Source: an uncultured Acidimicrobiales bacterium (lineage in GTDB: Bacteria; Actinomycetota; Acidimicrobiia; Acidimicrobiales; SHLQ01). From it: DNA of 64,000 nt. Positions 18,037 through 27,836 of this stretch are shown one piece after another. Below the pieces are notes generated by a model. That model was given only the letters and a program-made list of their open reading frames with translations. It ran no database searches and had not been told where the DNA came from. The position numbers and the translations under genes are program-made. Positions within the stretch are counted from its first letter, which is position 1, and each line of letters begins with the position of its first letter. Location of the stretch: the NCBI GenBank assembly GCA_938015295.1, contig CALLQB010000006.1, positions 62,001 to 126,000 on the forward strand, read 5' to 3'.

Positions 18037-21000
18037 GAGCCGCTCGGCAGCATCGTGACAAGGTCGATTCGCACACCGGAGATCTCGTCGGTCAGATCAC
18101 CTGCCACCTCGTCACGAACGTTGGCTGGAAAGTCGATGAGAACCCTCAGGGGATCGAGCAGCTGATCCGTCGGGACGATCCCGTTGTGGAACGCCTTGAC
18201 TTCGATCTCCGAACCATCGTCACCGCCAGAACCAATTGCGCCTGAACGTGTTGTGTCGCCAGCCTCCGCAACAGCATTGAGTACAGAGAAGTCGGTGAGA
18301 TCAAGCACGAAGTCACCCGACCGTTGTGGCCGGATCGCCGCCTCGACATAGGTTCGGTCCACCCATAGCACTTCGCCGTCGCTATCGAGGTAACTCACGA
18401 GCACCATCGGGATGGTTGCCTCGACCACACCGTCGTTGCGGATCTCACCCTCAATGGTCCACGTACCATCCTCGGTTCGCACAAACGCTGCGTCGTTGAG
18501 CTGCAGCCCGCGAAATAGGCCCTTCTGGGTGACGACGGCCTTGGCATAAATTTCAACCGAGTCGATTTCGTCGTCGAGTTGAATCGGTGAGAAGTCGAGC
18601 GGGTTGAAGTCGACGTCTGTTCCCGCCGCGACCTCCTCGAAGTCAATCCGAAACGGCGTTGATTCTCGCGGTATCAGGGTCCGCATCATGTGGTCGGTGG
18701 CGTTGTAGCGAGCGAGAATTTCGCCAGCCGCGTTGCGAAGGACAGCGGTCAACGTGAGATCGGCAGGGTCGACATCGAGATTGACCACCTCGCCCACAAC
18801 CACCGGAAGCCCCTCGCTTTCCATGAGCCGAGCAGAGCGAATATGCAGCTCGGGTCGGTCCTGAATGTCGGTCAACTCGCTGGTTCCCGACGTCACCCGT
18901 CGACGTCCCTGGATCAGGTAATCGACGTCAGCTCGGCGAGCGAGCTGGTCGGGAGGGATGTACACGTCTGGTTCATCAGGAACAATGAACCAATCGTCGC
19001 CTCGCCGAATGAGATCGACCTCGCGTTCGACTGGGTACCAATCGATTGCGGTGATGTACTGCAGATCGGCCCGGACGGTCGAACGAGTCTCGTCGGCTTT
19101 CAGCTGTTCGACGGACAACGAGTCAAGCTTCGCAAAGCTCGACAGCAGCCCGCCGTTCACCGAAAGTTGCAGGCGCCAAAGCTCGTAGTCGGGTCGAGTT
19201 TCGGGATCGAGTTTTGCGTAGGCCGATTCGAAGCGGCGGAAGTCAAGATCGTCGAAGTACTCCTCAACGATGCTCGCCGGGCTCGGTTCGACGCTGGGAG
19301 CCATGATCATGCGAACGGGCATCGCCAGCACGATCGCCCCCAGCAGCCCGAGGCGCACGAGACGACGGCGCCGAGAAACCGGCCGGTCAAGTTTCGCGCG
19401 CACGACCGCGAGAACCCGCTGCCCCCAGTGTTCGCGGTCAGCAACACGACCGTCACCGACGCGCAGGTAGGAGAGCTTCGCTGTGCGCCGCCACAGGAAA
19501 CGGTCCATCGTTGCGAATGGTCCGAGGAGAACCCCATCGCCCTCGCCGTTGCGGTACGGCGAGCGTGCTGGAGAGACCAGCATCACAAAGAGCAAGACCA
19601 GCGCGGTGACAATCGCGGTCGGGGGGACGGTTCCCCACATGATGCGTTGCCAGACCGGCACCTCACGTACCGGAAGATCGGCAGGCAACGGTTCGACGTC
19701 GCCGCGCTCCCACACGACGATGCCATTTTCGAGGGGCCCCAACTCCTGCCACCCCAAGACATGCATCAGCGGGTCGTAGAACTTGTCGTTGGAGAAGACA
19801 AACTTCAGGTGGTACTTCTCGGGCACTTCAAGAAACTGCTGCAGCGAGCCCAGCCCGGAGATTCCACGGTACTTTGCGCCCTCGAGGCGCTCGACCGACG
19901 TCGAGGTCAGCTCAGGCAAGCGACGCACGGAATGGTAATTGCCATCGACCTGCGTGGCCGTAGTTTGCGCAGACAACCACGCCATCTGATCGCCGAAACC
20001 AAGTGTAAGAAAGCGCCAACGCTCGTGTTGATCTTTTTCGATGAAGGCAACGATTGGGTTCGGGTCGATCGGATCAGGCTGAAACGGCCTGAACCTTGCC
20101 AGCGTGGCCGAGAACAGGGTCGTCGAGAGCAGAAGAACGACCAGGCCAATCTGCGTACTGCGAAGTAGCTTCGGGCCACCGGTGCGTCGCAACCAGCTGG
20201 CAACCGAGCCATGCTCGATGCTTTTCACCAGCAGCCCGGCCAACGGCAGGATCTGGATGGCCGCCCAGAAAGTGAACCGGTCAAGAGTCAAAATGTCGAA
20301 CGCCGGCCCGAGCAAGAGTTTCGGGATTGGGGTCGTACCGCCGGTACCCAGCACAAAAAGCAGGAAGATCGAGGCAGCCAGGGGCCACATGCGGTCCACA
20401 ACGGCACGAACGAGCGCGTACGGCAAGACCAGCAGCATCAGGCCCCACGGAATGAAGAAAAAGATCAACCCAATGTTCAGGTCGGCGAGAAAGTTTGCTC
20501 GACTCCCGTGCGGAATCGGAATCTGTGTAATCGGGTCGCTGCCCGACCACAACCAGTAGGGCAGCACCACGATGACAAGTGCGCCCAGGATGCACGGGCC
20601 AAGCACCGCGCCGCGGACAACAGCCGGAAGGATCCGACGGAGCCGACGAGCGGTTAGCGGGACAATGGAACCCCTCGACACGTAAAGGTCGTCGATGCCA
20701 GACTCGTCGGCACGAGGGATGCGCGACTGTGTCAACAAGCCGGCGACCAACACAGGGCCGAGAAAGAACACTGAGCCAAAAAGCGTGGTCACATGATGAC
20801 CCGCAGTGCATGCGGCGAGCACAGATGTGCCAAGAATCAGGTCTCGTAGCCGTCCCTCGAATACCCACTTGCGAATGAACGGCAGCGCGTTCAGGAGAAA
20901 CGCAAGCGCGAACGTGGTCGGTAGCTGACCATAAAGGTGCACCGTCTCGGCAATTGCCGACGAACACACCAGCAGCAACGATGCATTCGCTGCAGCCTCA

Positions 21001-21398
21001 TCATCGACCCACAGCCGACTGAATCTGTAGATCCCCACCGTGAGCAGCAGCAGCGTCAGAATCTGGACAATGACGAACGCCGACTCAAGACCCCCGGTGA
21101 CTTTCGAAACTGCCGCCATCGCCATATGGGTTCCGGGCGGGTATGACACCGTCGTGAAACCGGTGTACCACCGCTGATCCCAGGTGCTGAACCAGTCGCG
21201 CGCGTAGTGATCGCCAAGAAACATGTGCACATAGGCGTCATAGGTGCCTCGAAAGGTTCCAAATAACAGCAAACTCCCGTGAAACAACAGCACCAGAACA
21301 AGAGCCCAACGCAGGCGCGTAGGGACCTCAATTCGCCAGGGCGGCCTGGCGGCGACGGCGCGAGTGGCCGCGGAACTGTGTAAAAACACCCATTCCAA
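18033..21398 (-). CDS. Large GT-C-like polytopic membrane protein with C-terminal exported domains
   Basis: A 1121-residue protein. The first 430 residues or so carry about ten membrane segments and an early external loop with GTYDAYVHMFLGDHYA and YPPGTHM, a layout like GT-C glycosyltransferases and the PTPS-related membrane family. A soluble part follows, then membrane segments near 580-600 and 690. The C-terminal third has an NTF2-like stretch (ASIVEEYFDDLDFRRF, DWFIVPDEPD) and FxLYD-like beta domains (VVVGEVVNLDVDPADL, WTIEGEIRNDGVVEATI). Asp residues in the first loop fit a glycan-transfer role, but no family is certain. It is the first gene of the three-gene operon; the upstream side diverges from the hybrid kinase gene. 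Confidence 0.6.
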   Translation of the reverse strand: MEWVFLHSSAATRAVAARPPWRIEVPTRLRWALVLVLLFHGSLLLFGTFRGTYDAYVHMFLGDHYARDWFSTWDQRWYTGFTTVSYPPGTHMAMAAVSKVTGGLESAFVIVQILTLLLLTVGIYRFSRLWVDDEAAANASLLLVCSSAIAETVHLYGQLPTTFALAFLLNALPFIRKWVFEGRLRDLILGTSVLAACTAGHHVTTLFGSVFFLGPVLVAGLLTQSRIPRADESGIDDLYVSRGSIVPLTARRLRRILPAVVRGAVLGPCILGALVIVVLPYWLWSGSDPITQIPIPHGSRANFLADLNIGLIFFFIPWGLMLLVLPYALVRAVVDRMWPLAASIFLLFVLGTGGTTPIPKLLLGPAFDILTLDRFTFWAAIQILPLAGLLVKSIEHGSVASWLRRTGGPKLLRSTQIGLVVLLLSTTLFSATLARFRPFQPDPIDPNPIVAFIEKDQHERWRFLTLGFGDQMAWLSAQTTATQVDGNYHSVRRLPELTSTSVERLEGAKYRGISGLGSLQQFLEVPEKYHLKFVFSNDKFYDPLMHVLGWQELGPLENGIVVWERGDVEPLPADLPVREVPVWQRIMWGTVPPTAIVTALVLLFVMLVSPARSPYRNGEGDGVLLGPFATMDRFLWRRTAKLSYLRVGDGRVADREHWGQRVLAVVRAKLDRPVSRRRRLVRLGLLGAIVLAMPVRMIMAPSVEPSPASIVEEYFDDLDFRRFESAYAKLDPETRPDYELWRLQLSVNGGLLSSFAKLDSLSVEQLKADETRSTVRADLQYITAIDWYPVEREVDLIRRGDDWFIVPDEPDVYIPPDQLARRADVDYLIQGRRRVTSGTSELTDIQDRPELHIRSARLMESEGLPVVVGEVVNLDVDPADLTLTAVLRNAAGEILARYNATDHMMRTLIPRESTPFRIDFEEVAAGTDVDFNPLDFSPIQLDDEIDSVEIYAKAVVTQKGLFRGLQLNDAAFVRTEDGTWTIEGEIRNDGVVEATIPMVLVSYLDSDGEVLWVDRTYVEAAIRPQRSGDFVLDLTDFSVLNAVAEAGDTTRSGAIGSGGDDGSEIEVKAFHNGIVPTDQLLDPLRVLIDFPANVRDEVAGDLTDEISGVRIDLVTMLPSGS

Positions 21399-21460
21399 TC
21401 GGCAGGAGAAGTACGCGAGTTACATCGATTGACGGATTCGACAACAACTTCATAACCTCT

Positions 21461-21496
21461 TTCGAAAACTCTTTCGAAAACCTGTCCTTCGAAAAC
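21461..21496. repeat. Three TTCGAAAAC repeats in a divergent promoter region
   Basis: TTCGAAAAC occurs at 21461-21469, 21473-21481 and 21488-21496, in the 186-bp region between the leftward membrane-protein operon and the rightward hybrid kinase gene. Spacings are 12 and 15 bases. Each contains the palindrome TTCGAA. The location suits a shared operator, but no regulator is assigned. Confidence 0.4.
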
Positions 21497-21584
21497 CTGC
21501 GTTCGCCATTTCGTTGGAAAGACCTTCACGATTCGACTGCTATCGACGATAGGAACCGCAATCACTCCACCCGTTCGGATCGCA

Positions 21585-23552
21585 GTGCACAACGAACCGT
21601 CTTCCGGCGAACGCCGGTACCGAAAACTCATCGAGAACATTCGCGACACGGTCACCGTCGTCGATGCCACCGGCGCGCCAACGTGGACGTCTGCGCAAAT
21701 CCGCCGCGACCTCGGCTACGAACCCAACTTCTGGGAAGGCGCCGACCTCTTCGAACTTGTGCACCCCGACGAAATTGGATCTATCCACAACAACTTGGCG
21801 ACCATTCTCGCCGAGCCATCGGCTGCCATCGAGGGAGAGGTTCGACTCCGTCAGCCTGATGGCGACTACGTCTACGTGGGCTACACCGCAGTCAACCGTC
21901 TCGATGATGCCGACATCAACGGCATCATTTTGACCGCGAGGTCGATCGATGCAGAGGTACGCGAGCGCGAGGCCCGCACGCTTCGCGAGCACGAGTCTCG
22001 TCTGGCTGCCGAGGCGCAGTCCAATTTCATCACCAGTATCAGCCATGAGATGCGATCTCCCCTTCATGCCATCCTCGGGCTCTCAGAACTCCTAGCTGCC
22101 TCTGACGCTCTTGGTGGCTCCGATCGTCGCCACGTCGACTCGATTGCCCGAGAAAGCACGGCGCTTCGCCACATGATCGACGACCTGCTCGATTTCTCGA
22201 AGGCGTCAGCAGGGCGCATGGAACTTCTTGCTGAGCCATTCTCACCGGCATCAGTCGCCGACGAGTCCATGGCCGCGTTGCGTTTAGCGGCCGAAAAAAA
22301 GAAGCTGACTTTTGCGGCACATATCGACCCGGCAGTTCCACGCTCGGTCATCGGCGATGCGTTCCGCGTTCGTCAAATTCTCGTCAACCTGCTTTCAAAC
22401 GCGGTCAAATACACCGCTTCTGGGTCAGTAAAGTTGCACCTCGAGCGCCGGCCGGATGGCTCGCTTCGGTTCAGTGTCACCGACACCGGTCCAGGCATAC
22501 CTGAAGCTTCCATCGAAACCCTGTTCGATCCGTACCGCCAAGCGCGACAAGGCGACACCACGAAGGGCACAGGGCTTGGGCTGGCGATCACGAATCAGCT
22601 TGTTGCGCTCATGGGTGGCGAACTATCGGTCGAAACCGGTCCAACGGGAAGCACGTTCTGGACCGAGATTTCCTTCGAGGAATCCACGCGAACCAACGAT
22701 CTTCCAGCTCCGGCGCTCACCTTAACCGGCTCAGGGAACGTCCTCGTTGTCGACGACAGCCCCGTCAATCGTATGTTGGCCGAGGCGCAACTCGACCGAC
22801 TCGGGTACACGACCATCGCCGCATCCAGCGGCGCTGACGCGCTCGATATCCTCGGCCGAAATCCTGCTGATGACGAAGCCTCAGAATCCCAGCCTCATAT
22901 CGACATCGTGCTGATGGACTGGCACATGCCCGAGATGGACGGCCTTGATGCTACCCGAGCGCTTCGGGCGCTAGAACTCCGTGAAGAGCGCAAACGCCTG
23001 CCCGTCATCGCCATGACAGCCAGCGCTATGTCGGGCGACCGAGAGCGGTGTCTTGCCGCGGGAATGGACGACTATCTCGCGAAACCTGTCTCGATCGACG
23101 AGTTGGGGGCGATGCTCTCTCGTTGGCTTCCAGCACACACAACCCAAGCGTCAGCGCCTTCTCTCCTTTCTCCTCTTTCCGTACCTTCGTCACAGCCAGG
23201 CGCGATCGATCAGGAAAAAATCCGCAACCTTCTCGACGAACTCGGAGACCGAACCGTGGTGGCTTCTGTTATCGGCACCTTCCTGACCGAGCTCCCAAAG
23301 TGGCGTCAAGAGCTCGTCGATAGCGTCGCCTCGGCCAACTTCGACACCGCTCGCCGATCGGCTCACACCCTGAAGTCGACCGCGGCGATACTTGGCGCCA
23401 ACCAGCTTTCTGACACCTGCGCACTTTTCGAGCAGGCAGCAATCGACGACCCCGTCGCAGCTACGGCTCTGGTTGATCAGTTCGTCGAACAGGCCGAAAC
23501 CACCGAAGCCGAACTCACCGCAGTCCATCAATCGCTGCAGGACGCAGCGTAA
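21585..23552 (+). CDS. PAS hybrid histidine kinase with receiver and HPt domains
   Basis: A 655-residue cytoplasmic sensor kinase. Order: PAS (about 8-125); dimerisation/phosphoacceptor with [12 protein letters not shown] (H154); ATPase with [18 protein letters not shown] and GTGLGLAI (about 255-365); receiver with phosphoacceptor D445 in [12 protein letters not shown] and Lys in YLAKPVS; HPt with [12 protein letters not shown] (H594). No membrane segment is seen. The GTG start at 21585 is followed directly by the PAS domain; the ribosome site is weak. The H-NOX gene starts 45 bp downstream, and H-NOX proteins commonly control such kinases, so it is a likely NO-regulated phosphorelay component. 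No DNA-binding regulator is adjacent. Confidence 0.9.
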   Translation: MHNEPSSGERRYRKLIENIRDTVTVVDATGAPTWTSAQIRRDLGYEPNFWEGADLFELVHPDEIGSIHNNLATILAEPSAAIEGEVRLRQPDGDYVYVGYTAVNRLDDADINGIILTARSIDAEVREREARTLREHESRLAAEAQSNFITSISHEMRSPLHAILGLSELLAASDALGGSDRRHVDSIARESTALRHMIDDLLDFSKASAGRMELLAEPFSPASVADESMAALRLAAEKKKLTFAAHIDPAVPRSVIGDAFRVRQILVNLLSNAVKYTASGSVKLHLERRPDGSLRFSVTDTGPGIPEASIETLFDPYRQARQGDTTKGTGLGLAITNQLVALMGGELSVETGPTGSTFWTEISFEESTRTNDLPAPALTLTGSGNVLVVDDSPVNRMLAEAQLDRLGYTTIAASSGADALDILGRNPADDEASESQPHIDIVLMDWHMPEMDGLDATRALRALELREERKRLPVIAMTASAMSGDRERCLAAGMDDYLAKPVSIDELGAMLSRWLPAHTTQASAPSLLSPLSVPSSQPGAIDQEKIRNLLDELGDRTVVASVIGTFLTELPKWRQELVDSVASANFDTARRSAHTLKSTAAILGANQLSDTCALFEQAAIDDPVAATALVDQFVEQAETTEAELTAVHQSLQDAA

Positions 23553-23597
23553 CAAGCCCCTTTGCTGCGTCACGCAGCATGACAGAAAGTAGAAGCG

Positions 23598-24146
23598 ATG
23601 AAAGGTGTAATTTTCAACGCAGTCGAGGACGCCGTTACCACGCTGTACTCAGCCGATACCTGGGACGACCTTCTCGAGGCCGCGGGACTGTCGGGCGAGT
23701 ACACCTCACTCGGGAGCTACGACGACGCCGACCTTCTCGCCCTTGTCGGCGCTGCGTGCAAACTCACTGGTCACCAGCCAGAGGCCTTGATTCGCACTCT
23801 CGGCGAGTATGCGTTTCCGCATCTCGCGAGTCGCTATCCCGAGCTCGTCGATGCGGAGAACACCCATCAGTTCCTCCGAGCCGTGAACGACATTATTCAT
23901 CCCGAAGTCCTCAAACTGCATCCCGACGCGAGTCCCCCGGAGTTCACGTTCGAGGATCGGCCCGATGGTGCATTGCGCATGACCTACAAGTCGGCTCGTC
24001 GCATGGGGGTGCTTGCCGAGGGGCTCATCCACGGCGCAGCGAACCAGTTCGGCGAAAAGCTTGATGTCGAGACAATCTCGGGAGCTGGCGAAGAAATCAC
24101 GGTGTTCGACATTCGCATTCAAGCTGCCGACGAGAAGGCCGCGTAA
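23598..24146 (+). CDS. H-NOX heme nitric oxide/oxygen sensor
   Basis: A 182-residue single-domain H-NOX protein, a cytoplasmic heme sensor. The start MKGVIFNAVED is the family's typical opening. H101 in NDIIHPEVLKLHPDASPPEF is the expected proximal heme ligand, followed by the family Pro pattern. Y130-K-S132-A-R134 is the Y-x-S-x-R motif that holds the heme propionates. Length matches stand-alone bacterial H-NOX, which usually regulate a histidine kinase or diguanylate cyclase from the same operon. Here kinases lie on both sides. I see no clear distal-pocket Tyr, which would suit NO rather than O2 binding, but this needs structural alignment. Confidence 0.93.
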   Translation: MKGVIFNAVEDAVTTLYSADTWDDLLEAAGLSGEYTSLGSYDDADLLALVGAACKLTGHQPEALIRTLGEYAFPHLASRYPELVDAENTHQFLRAVNDIIHPEVLKLHPDASPPEFTFEDRPDGALRMTYKSARRMGVLAEGLIHGAANQFGEKLDVETISGAGEEITVFDIRIQAADEKAA

Positions 24147-24152
24147 CACCCG

Positions 24153-25091
24153 GTGACAAGCGCAGGAGACAGCTCTGAGGAGCCCCTCGACCTGGAGTCG
24201 GCAACAAAGCTGATCGCGCGCCTCGAGCGACGTCTCAAACGCGAACGCGCAGCACGCGAAGAAGCCGAAGAGATCGCCGACCGAGGTATGCGGGAGCTGT
24301 GGCTTGCGAACCGCGAGCTCGACCGCCGTGTCGATGAGCGGACGGCTGACCTTGAAGCGACGCTCGCAGAGCTCGAAGTCGCATCGACAGTTCGCGAGCG
24401 ATTTCTCTCCACGCTCAGTCACGAGATGCGGACGCCGCTCAATGGTGTGCTCGGCATGCTGGAGCTGCTCGATCCGTACACGACCGGAGATCAGGCACGG
24501 ACGTACCTCGACACAGCACGCACCTCAGCCGATGGCCTCGATAATCTCGTACGAAGACTGCTCGACCTTGTGGAGCTCCACACCGGCAGCCTTCGCGCAG
24601 AAGTGCAGATCGTTTCGCCCAACGATCTCCGCGCCAAGATCGAACACCACTGGCAGCGGCCCGCGCTGCAAAAGGGCCATCTGCTCTCGGTCGTCAGCTT
24701 CTTCCAACATCAGCAACTCCACGTCGACCCAAATCGGGTCCACCAAATTGTCAACGAACTGCTGCAGAACGCCGTGACGCACGCGAACCCTGGCAGGATC
24801 GAGGTTCGGTTGCTACCAGCGAACTCCAACCTCGCAATCGAAGTAGTAGACAGTGGCCCCGGGATCAACGACGAACAGCTGCACAAGCTCTTTGACGACT
24901 TCACGGCAACCAATACCGCTGCCGAGCGTTCGACGCAAGGTTTGGGCCTTGGTTTGGCGCTGAGCCGCCAGATCGCTGAAGCACTCGGTGGCACGCTCAC
25001 CATTTCGTCTGCCGACGACGACGATCTCGGTGTTGGCACCATCGCTCGGCTGACGGTGCCGGCCGAAATTACCTCGGCTACAGCTGCCTAG
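24153..25091 (+). CDS. Cytoplasmic histidine kinase, probable H-NOX partner
   Basis: A 312-residue kinase with an N-terminal coiled coil (about 15-80, rich in RLERRLKRERAAREEAEE-type heptads), the phosphoacceptor box TLSHEMRTPLNG (H90), and an ATPase domain with IVNELLQNAVTH, DSGPGIND and GLGLGLAL. There is no membrane segment or separate sensor domain, so it must receive its signal from a partner protein. The GTG start lies 6 bp after the H-NOX stop, which makes H-NOX the obvious partner. Receiver domains that could accept its phosphate are the one in the hybrid kinase and the stand-alone receiver at 30978-31340. Confidence 0.9.
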   Translation: MTSAGDSSEEPLDLESATKLIARLERRLKRERAAREEAEEIADRGMRELWLANRELDRRVDERTADLEATLAELEVASTVRERFLSTLSHEMRTPLNGVLGMLELLDPYTTGDQARTYLDTARTSADGLDNLVRRLLDLVELHTGSLRAEVQIVSPNDLRAKIEHHWQRPALQKGHLLSVVSFFQHQQLHVDPNRVHQIVNELLQNAVTHANPGRIEVRLLPANSNLAIEVVDSGPGINDEQLHKLFDDFTATNTAAERSTQGLGLGLALSRQIAEALGGTLTISSADDDDLGVGTIARLTVPAEITSATAA

Positions 25092-25139
25092 GGCGGTCCT
25101 AGCGGGCCAAGGTTTCCGGCGCACCCAGGTCGTGGCAAG

Positions 25140-25180
25140 CACGTTCGTAATTCTTTCGTTAAGGGAATACCCCGAACGTG
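25140..25180 (+). promoter_or_regulatory. Sigma-B/F-like promoter candidate inside an inverted repeat
   Basis: GTTC (25143-25146) and GGGAAT (25163-25168) are 16 bases apart, close to the GTTT-N16-GGGTAT pattern used by general-stress sigma factors of the SigB/SigF type. The pair is bracketed by CACGTTCG (25140-25147) and CGAACGTG (25173-25180), a perfect 8-bp inverted repeat that could bind a regulator. The GT4 start at 25204 has GGAGG upstream. The match is suggestive because anti-sigma-type genes follow downstream. Confidence 0.35.
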
Positions 25181-25203
25181 TCGATTGAGAAAGCGGAGGC
25201 ACT

Positions 25204-26424
25204 ATGACCAACTACCAAAATACTCACGCACCCCGGCGGATCGGCGTTCTCACTGCCTTCCCGCCTGGTCGAAATTCACTAAACGAATTCGGCTACCACT
25301 TCGTCAATCATCTTGCCGCCAACGAAGACATCGACACCGTTGTCCTTCTTGCCGACAAAACTGATGCCGGCCCGCCAAAGCCCCTGCCCGAAAACGCACA
25401 CAAGGTCGAAACCGTGGCGTGTTGGCAGTTCAACGACCTCACGAACCCTGCACGCATCATCAAAGCGGTCCGCCGCAGTCGCGTCGACGCCGTGATCATC
25501 AACCTTCAGTTTGCGACGTTCGGCGACCAGAAAGTGCCCGGTGGCCTCGGTCTTTTGGTTCCAGCGATGCTGAGCCGAGCCGGTATTCCAACCGCCGTCG
25601 TCCTGCACAACCTCGCCGACAACGTCGACATGCAGGATGCCGGATTCGCTGGTTCAAAAGTGGTCGCCAATCTGATGAGCACGGCCGGCCGCCTGCTTAC
25701 CAAAGCGCTGCTTCAAGCCGACTACGTCGCACTCACCATCCCCCGCTACGTCGAATTTCTGCAGGAAAGCTACGGCGCAACAAACGTCATCCTGGCACCA
25801 CATGGCAGCTTCGAAGAGATCGCTGAGCCGCACTTCGGCGTGCCCGACGGACCCACTCGAAAGATTCTGGCCTTTGGTAAATGGGGCACCTACAAGACGG
25901 TCGACGTCTTGGTCGAGGCATTCCGGCAGCTTCACGACCGCGGCTACGACGACCTCGAGCTGGTCATCGCCGGAACCGACAGCCCCAACTCCCCCGGCTA
26001 CCTTGCCGGCGTCGCAGCAACATGTACCGACCTGCCAAACGTCTCGTTCCCCGGCTACGTCGAGGAGGAGGACGTGGAGGAATTGTTCTCAAGCGCGACC
26101 GTTACCGCATTTCCGTACACCTCGACGACCGGAAGTTCGGGCGTGCTGCACCAAGCAGGCTCCTACGGCCGAAGTGCCGTGTTACCAGCGATCGGCGATT
26201 TCGTCGAAGTCATCGAAGAGGAAGGTTTCATCGGCCAGTACTTTGAACCGGGCGATGCAACCAGCCTTGCCGACTCACTGACAAAACTTCTGGACGACCC
26301 AACGCTCAACGCTGATCACGGGCGCCGCAACTACCTGGCAGCGACCGGTATCCCAATGTCGGAAGTCATCGACTGGCACCTCATCCACCTGACCAGCCTG
26401 ATCGCGCAAAAGAGCCAGGCGTGA
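25204..26424 (+). CDS. Family 4 (GT-B) glycosyltransferase
   Basis: A 406-residue GT-B fold enzyme. The N-terminal domain opens RRIGVLTAFPPGRNSLNEFG. The C-terminal donor-binding domain shows ILAFGKWGTYKTVDVLVEAF, LELVIAGTD and a VTAFPYTSTTGSSGVLHQA stretch in the usual E-x7-E region, although the first Glu is not obvious. It would add a sugar in the cytoplasm to a lipid carrier or glycan. A good ribosome site (GGAGG, 7 bases before the ATG) and a promoter candidate precede it. Its stop overlaps the flippase start (GTGA), so it leads the glycan-export part of a long rightward gene run. Donor and acceptor unknown. Confidence 0.85.
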   Translation: MTNYQNTHAPRRIGVLTAFPPGRNSLNEFGYHFVNHLAANEDIDTVVLLADKTDAGPPKPLPENAHKVETVACWQFNDLTNPARIIKAVRRSRVDAVIINLQFATFGDQKVPGGLGLLVPAMLSRAGIPTAVVLHNLADNVDMQDAGFAGSKVVANLMSTAGRLLTKALLQADYVALTIPRYVEFLQESYGATNVILAPHGSFEEIAEPHFGVPDGPTRKILAFGKWGTYKTVDVLVEAFRQLHDRGYDDLELVIAGTDSPNSPGYLAGVAATCTDLPNVSFPGYVEEEDVEELFSSATVTAFPYTSTTGSSGVLHQAGSYGRSAVLPAIGDFVEVIEEEGFIGQYFEPGDATSLADSLTKLLDDPTLNADHGRRNYLAATGIPMSEVIDWHLIHLTSLIAQKSQA

Positions 26425-27836
26425 CATCGACTCGGGCCACCGAGGTCAACGCCGAGGCGTCCGATGGTCAGGAGGATGACGCCGAAGCTTCGCGTTCGGT
26501 AGTCACCGAGAAAACCGGGGGTAAGCAGCTCGCGGCAAGCGGTTCGATCCTCGGCATCGCCATGATCTTGGCGAACGGTGGCAACTACCTACTCAACGTC
26601 TTCCTCGGTCGTTGGCTCACCCCCTCAGAATTCGCCGACGCCAACCTGATGGTGACCATCATGTTGTTGGTCACTGCAATCGCCATCAGTCTCCAGCTCA
26701 TCGCCGCACGATTCGCGGGGATCAACGATGTACGTGGTGCGCAGCACGAAACAGCGGCGCTGGCCGCCTGGCTCGAGCGCCGGGCGAACATTGCCGGCAC
26801 CATCGTCGCTGCCATCCTCGTCGTCGGCGCTCCCTTTTGGAGCAACTTTTTCAATACCGAGTCGGCGCTGCCGTTCGTGATCCTCGGACTCGGCATGCCG
26901 TTCTATCTGATTCAGGCGGTCGGGCGAGGAGTACTGCAGGGTGAACTCACGTTTCGCCCACTCGCCGCAACGTTCGTTGTCGAGATGCTGGTTCGGGTCA
27001 CCGTCGGTGTCGCCCTAGTCGCCGCCGGATTGGGTGTGGCCGGCGCGACGATTGGGCTGACCGCCTCATTCCTTGCCACCTGGATGCACGTCAGATTGCT
27101 CACAACGAAAGCCTCTGGCACCCAGGTAGCTAGCGATACCGTGCGCGAACTCATCACGTACGCCGGCCCGGTAGGCGTTCTGCTTCTCGGCCAGATCATT
27201 ATCAACAACGGTGACGTACTCATCGCGAAACGCTTCCTCGACCCCGACACCGCTGGTGTCTACGCTGCGATTGCCCTGGTCGGTCGAGCCGTCTTCTTCC
27301 TCTCGTGGTCGGTCGCAACCACCCTGTTCCCAGCGGCGGCACAACGAGATGAGGCTGGCGAAGAAAGCAACGGCTTGCTCTATGGCGGGTTGCTCATCGT
27401 TGCGCTCATGGGCGTCGTCTTCGTAGTCTCAGCAAAATTCCTCGGGGGCATTGTTCTCGGTGAGGTCTTTGGCCCCGAATACGCCGATGTCTCAAACCCG
27501 CTTGCTCTGTATGCCTTCGCTACCTCGATGTTTGCCATGGCAAACCTCATTGTGAGCCATCACCTTTCGACCGGGCGCCTGCGAGAAGCTCTTGTGCTCG
27601 TCGCAGGCGGAGTACTGCAAACCTCGATGCTGCTCGTCGGACGAGGATCGATCGACAGCCTCATCAGGGCCCAAGTCATCGCCATGGCAATCCTGCTTGG
27701 CCTCATCCTTACGAGCCATTTCATCGGCGAGAACCTCAAAAAGGGCAACGTCGCCCCAAACGATGACCCAGACAACGACACCCAAGACAAGAACACCAAC
27801 GTTCCGTCCAAACAGATGCAAGGAGTTTCCGGATGA
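26421..27836 (+). CDS. Wzx/MATE-type polysaccharide flippase
   Basis: A 471-residue membrane protein with about twelve hydrophobic segments, in the MOP exporter superfamily (Wzx-like), which flips lipid-linked oligosaccharides across the membrane. The first 30 residues are polar and cytoplasmic, the last 35 polar and charged. NGGNYLLNVFLGRWLTPSEF and YAGPVGVLLLGQIIINNGDV resemble the first halves of the two six-helix bundles in the family. Start is GTG at 26421 overlapping the GT4 stop; the stop overlaps the GT2 start by ATGA. Partner enzymes on both sides suggest a small glycan assembly unit. Confidence 0.85.
   Translation: MTSTRATEVNAEASDGQEDDAEASRSVVTEKTGGKQLAASGSILGIAMILANGGNYLLNVFLGRWLTPSEFADANLMVTIMLLVTAIAISLQLIAARFAGINDVRGAQHETAALAAWLERRANIAGTIVAAILVVGAPFWSNFFNTESALPFVILGLGMPFYLIQAVGRGVLQGELTFRPLAATFVVEMLVRVTVGVALVAAGLGVAGATIGLTASFLATWMHVRLLTTKASGTQVASDTVRELITYAGPVGVLLLGQIIINNGDVLIAKRFLDPDTAGVYAAIALVGRAVFFLSWSVATTLFPAAAQRDEAGEESNGLLYGGLLIVALMGVVFVVSAKFLGGIVLGEVFGPEYADVSNPLALYAFATSMFAMANLIVSHHLSTGRLREALVLVAGGVLQTSMLLVGRGSIDSLIRAQVIAMAILLGLILTSHFIGENLKKGNVAPNDDPDNDTQDKNTNVPSKQMQGVSG

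Noticed and set aside
18690-20168. 492-codon open frame antisense to the large membrane protein
   Set aside because: Composition is His/Arg/Gln-rich with no fold pattern; the leftward frame has clear membrane helices and coupled neighbours.
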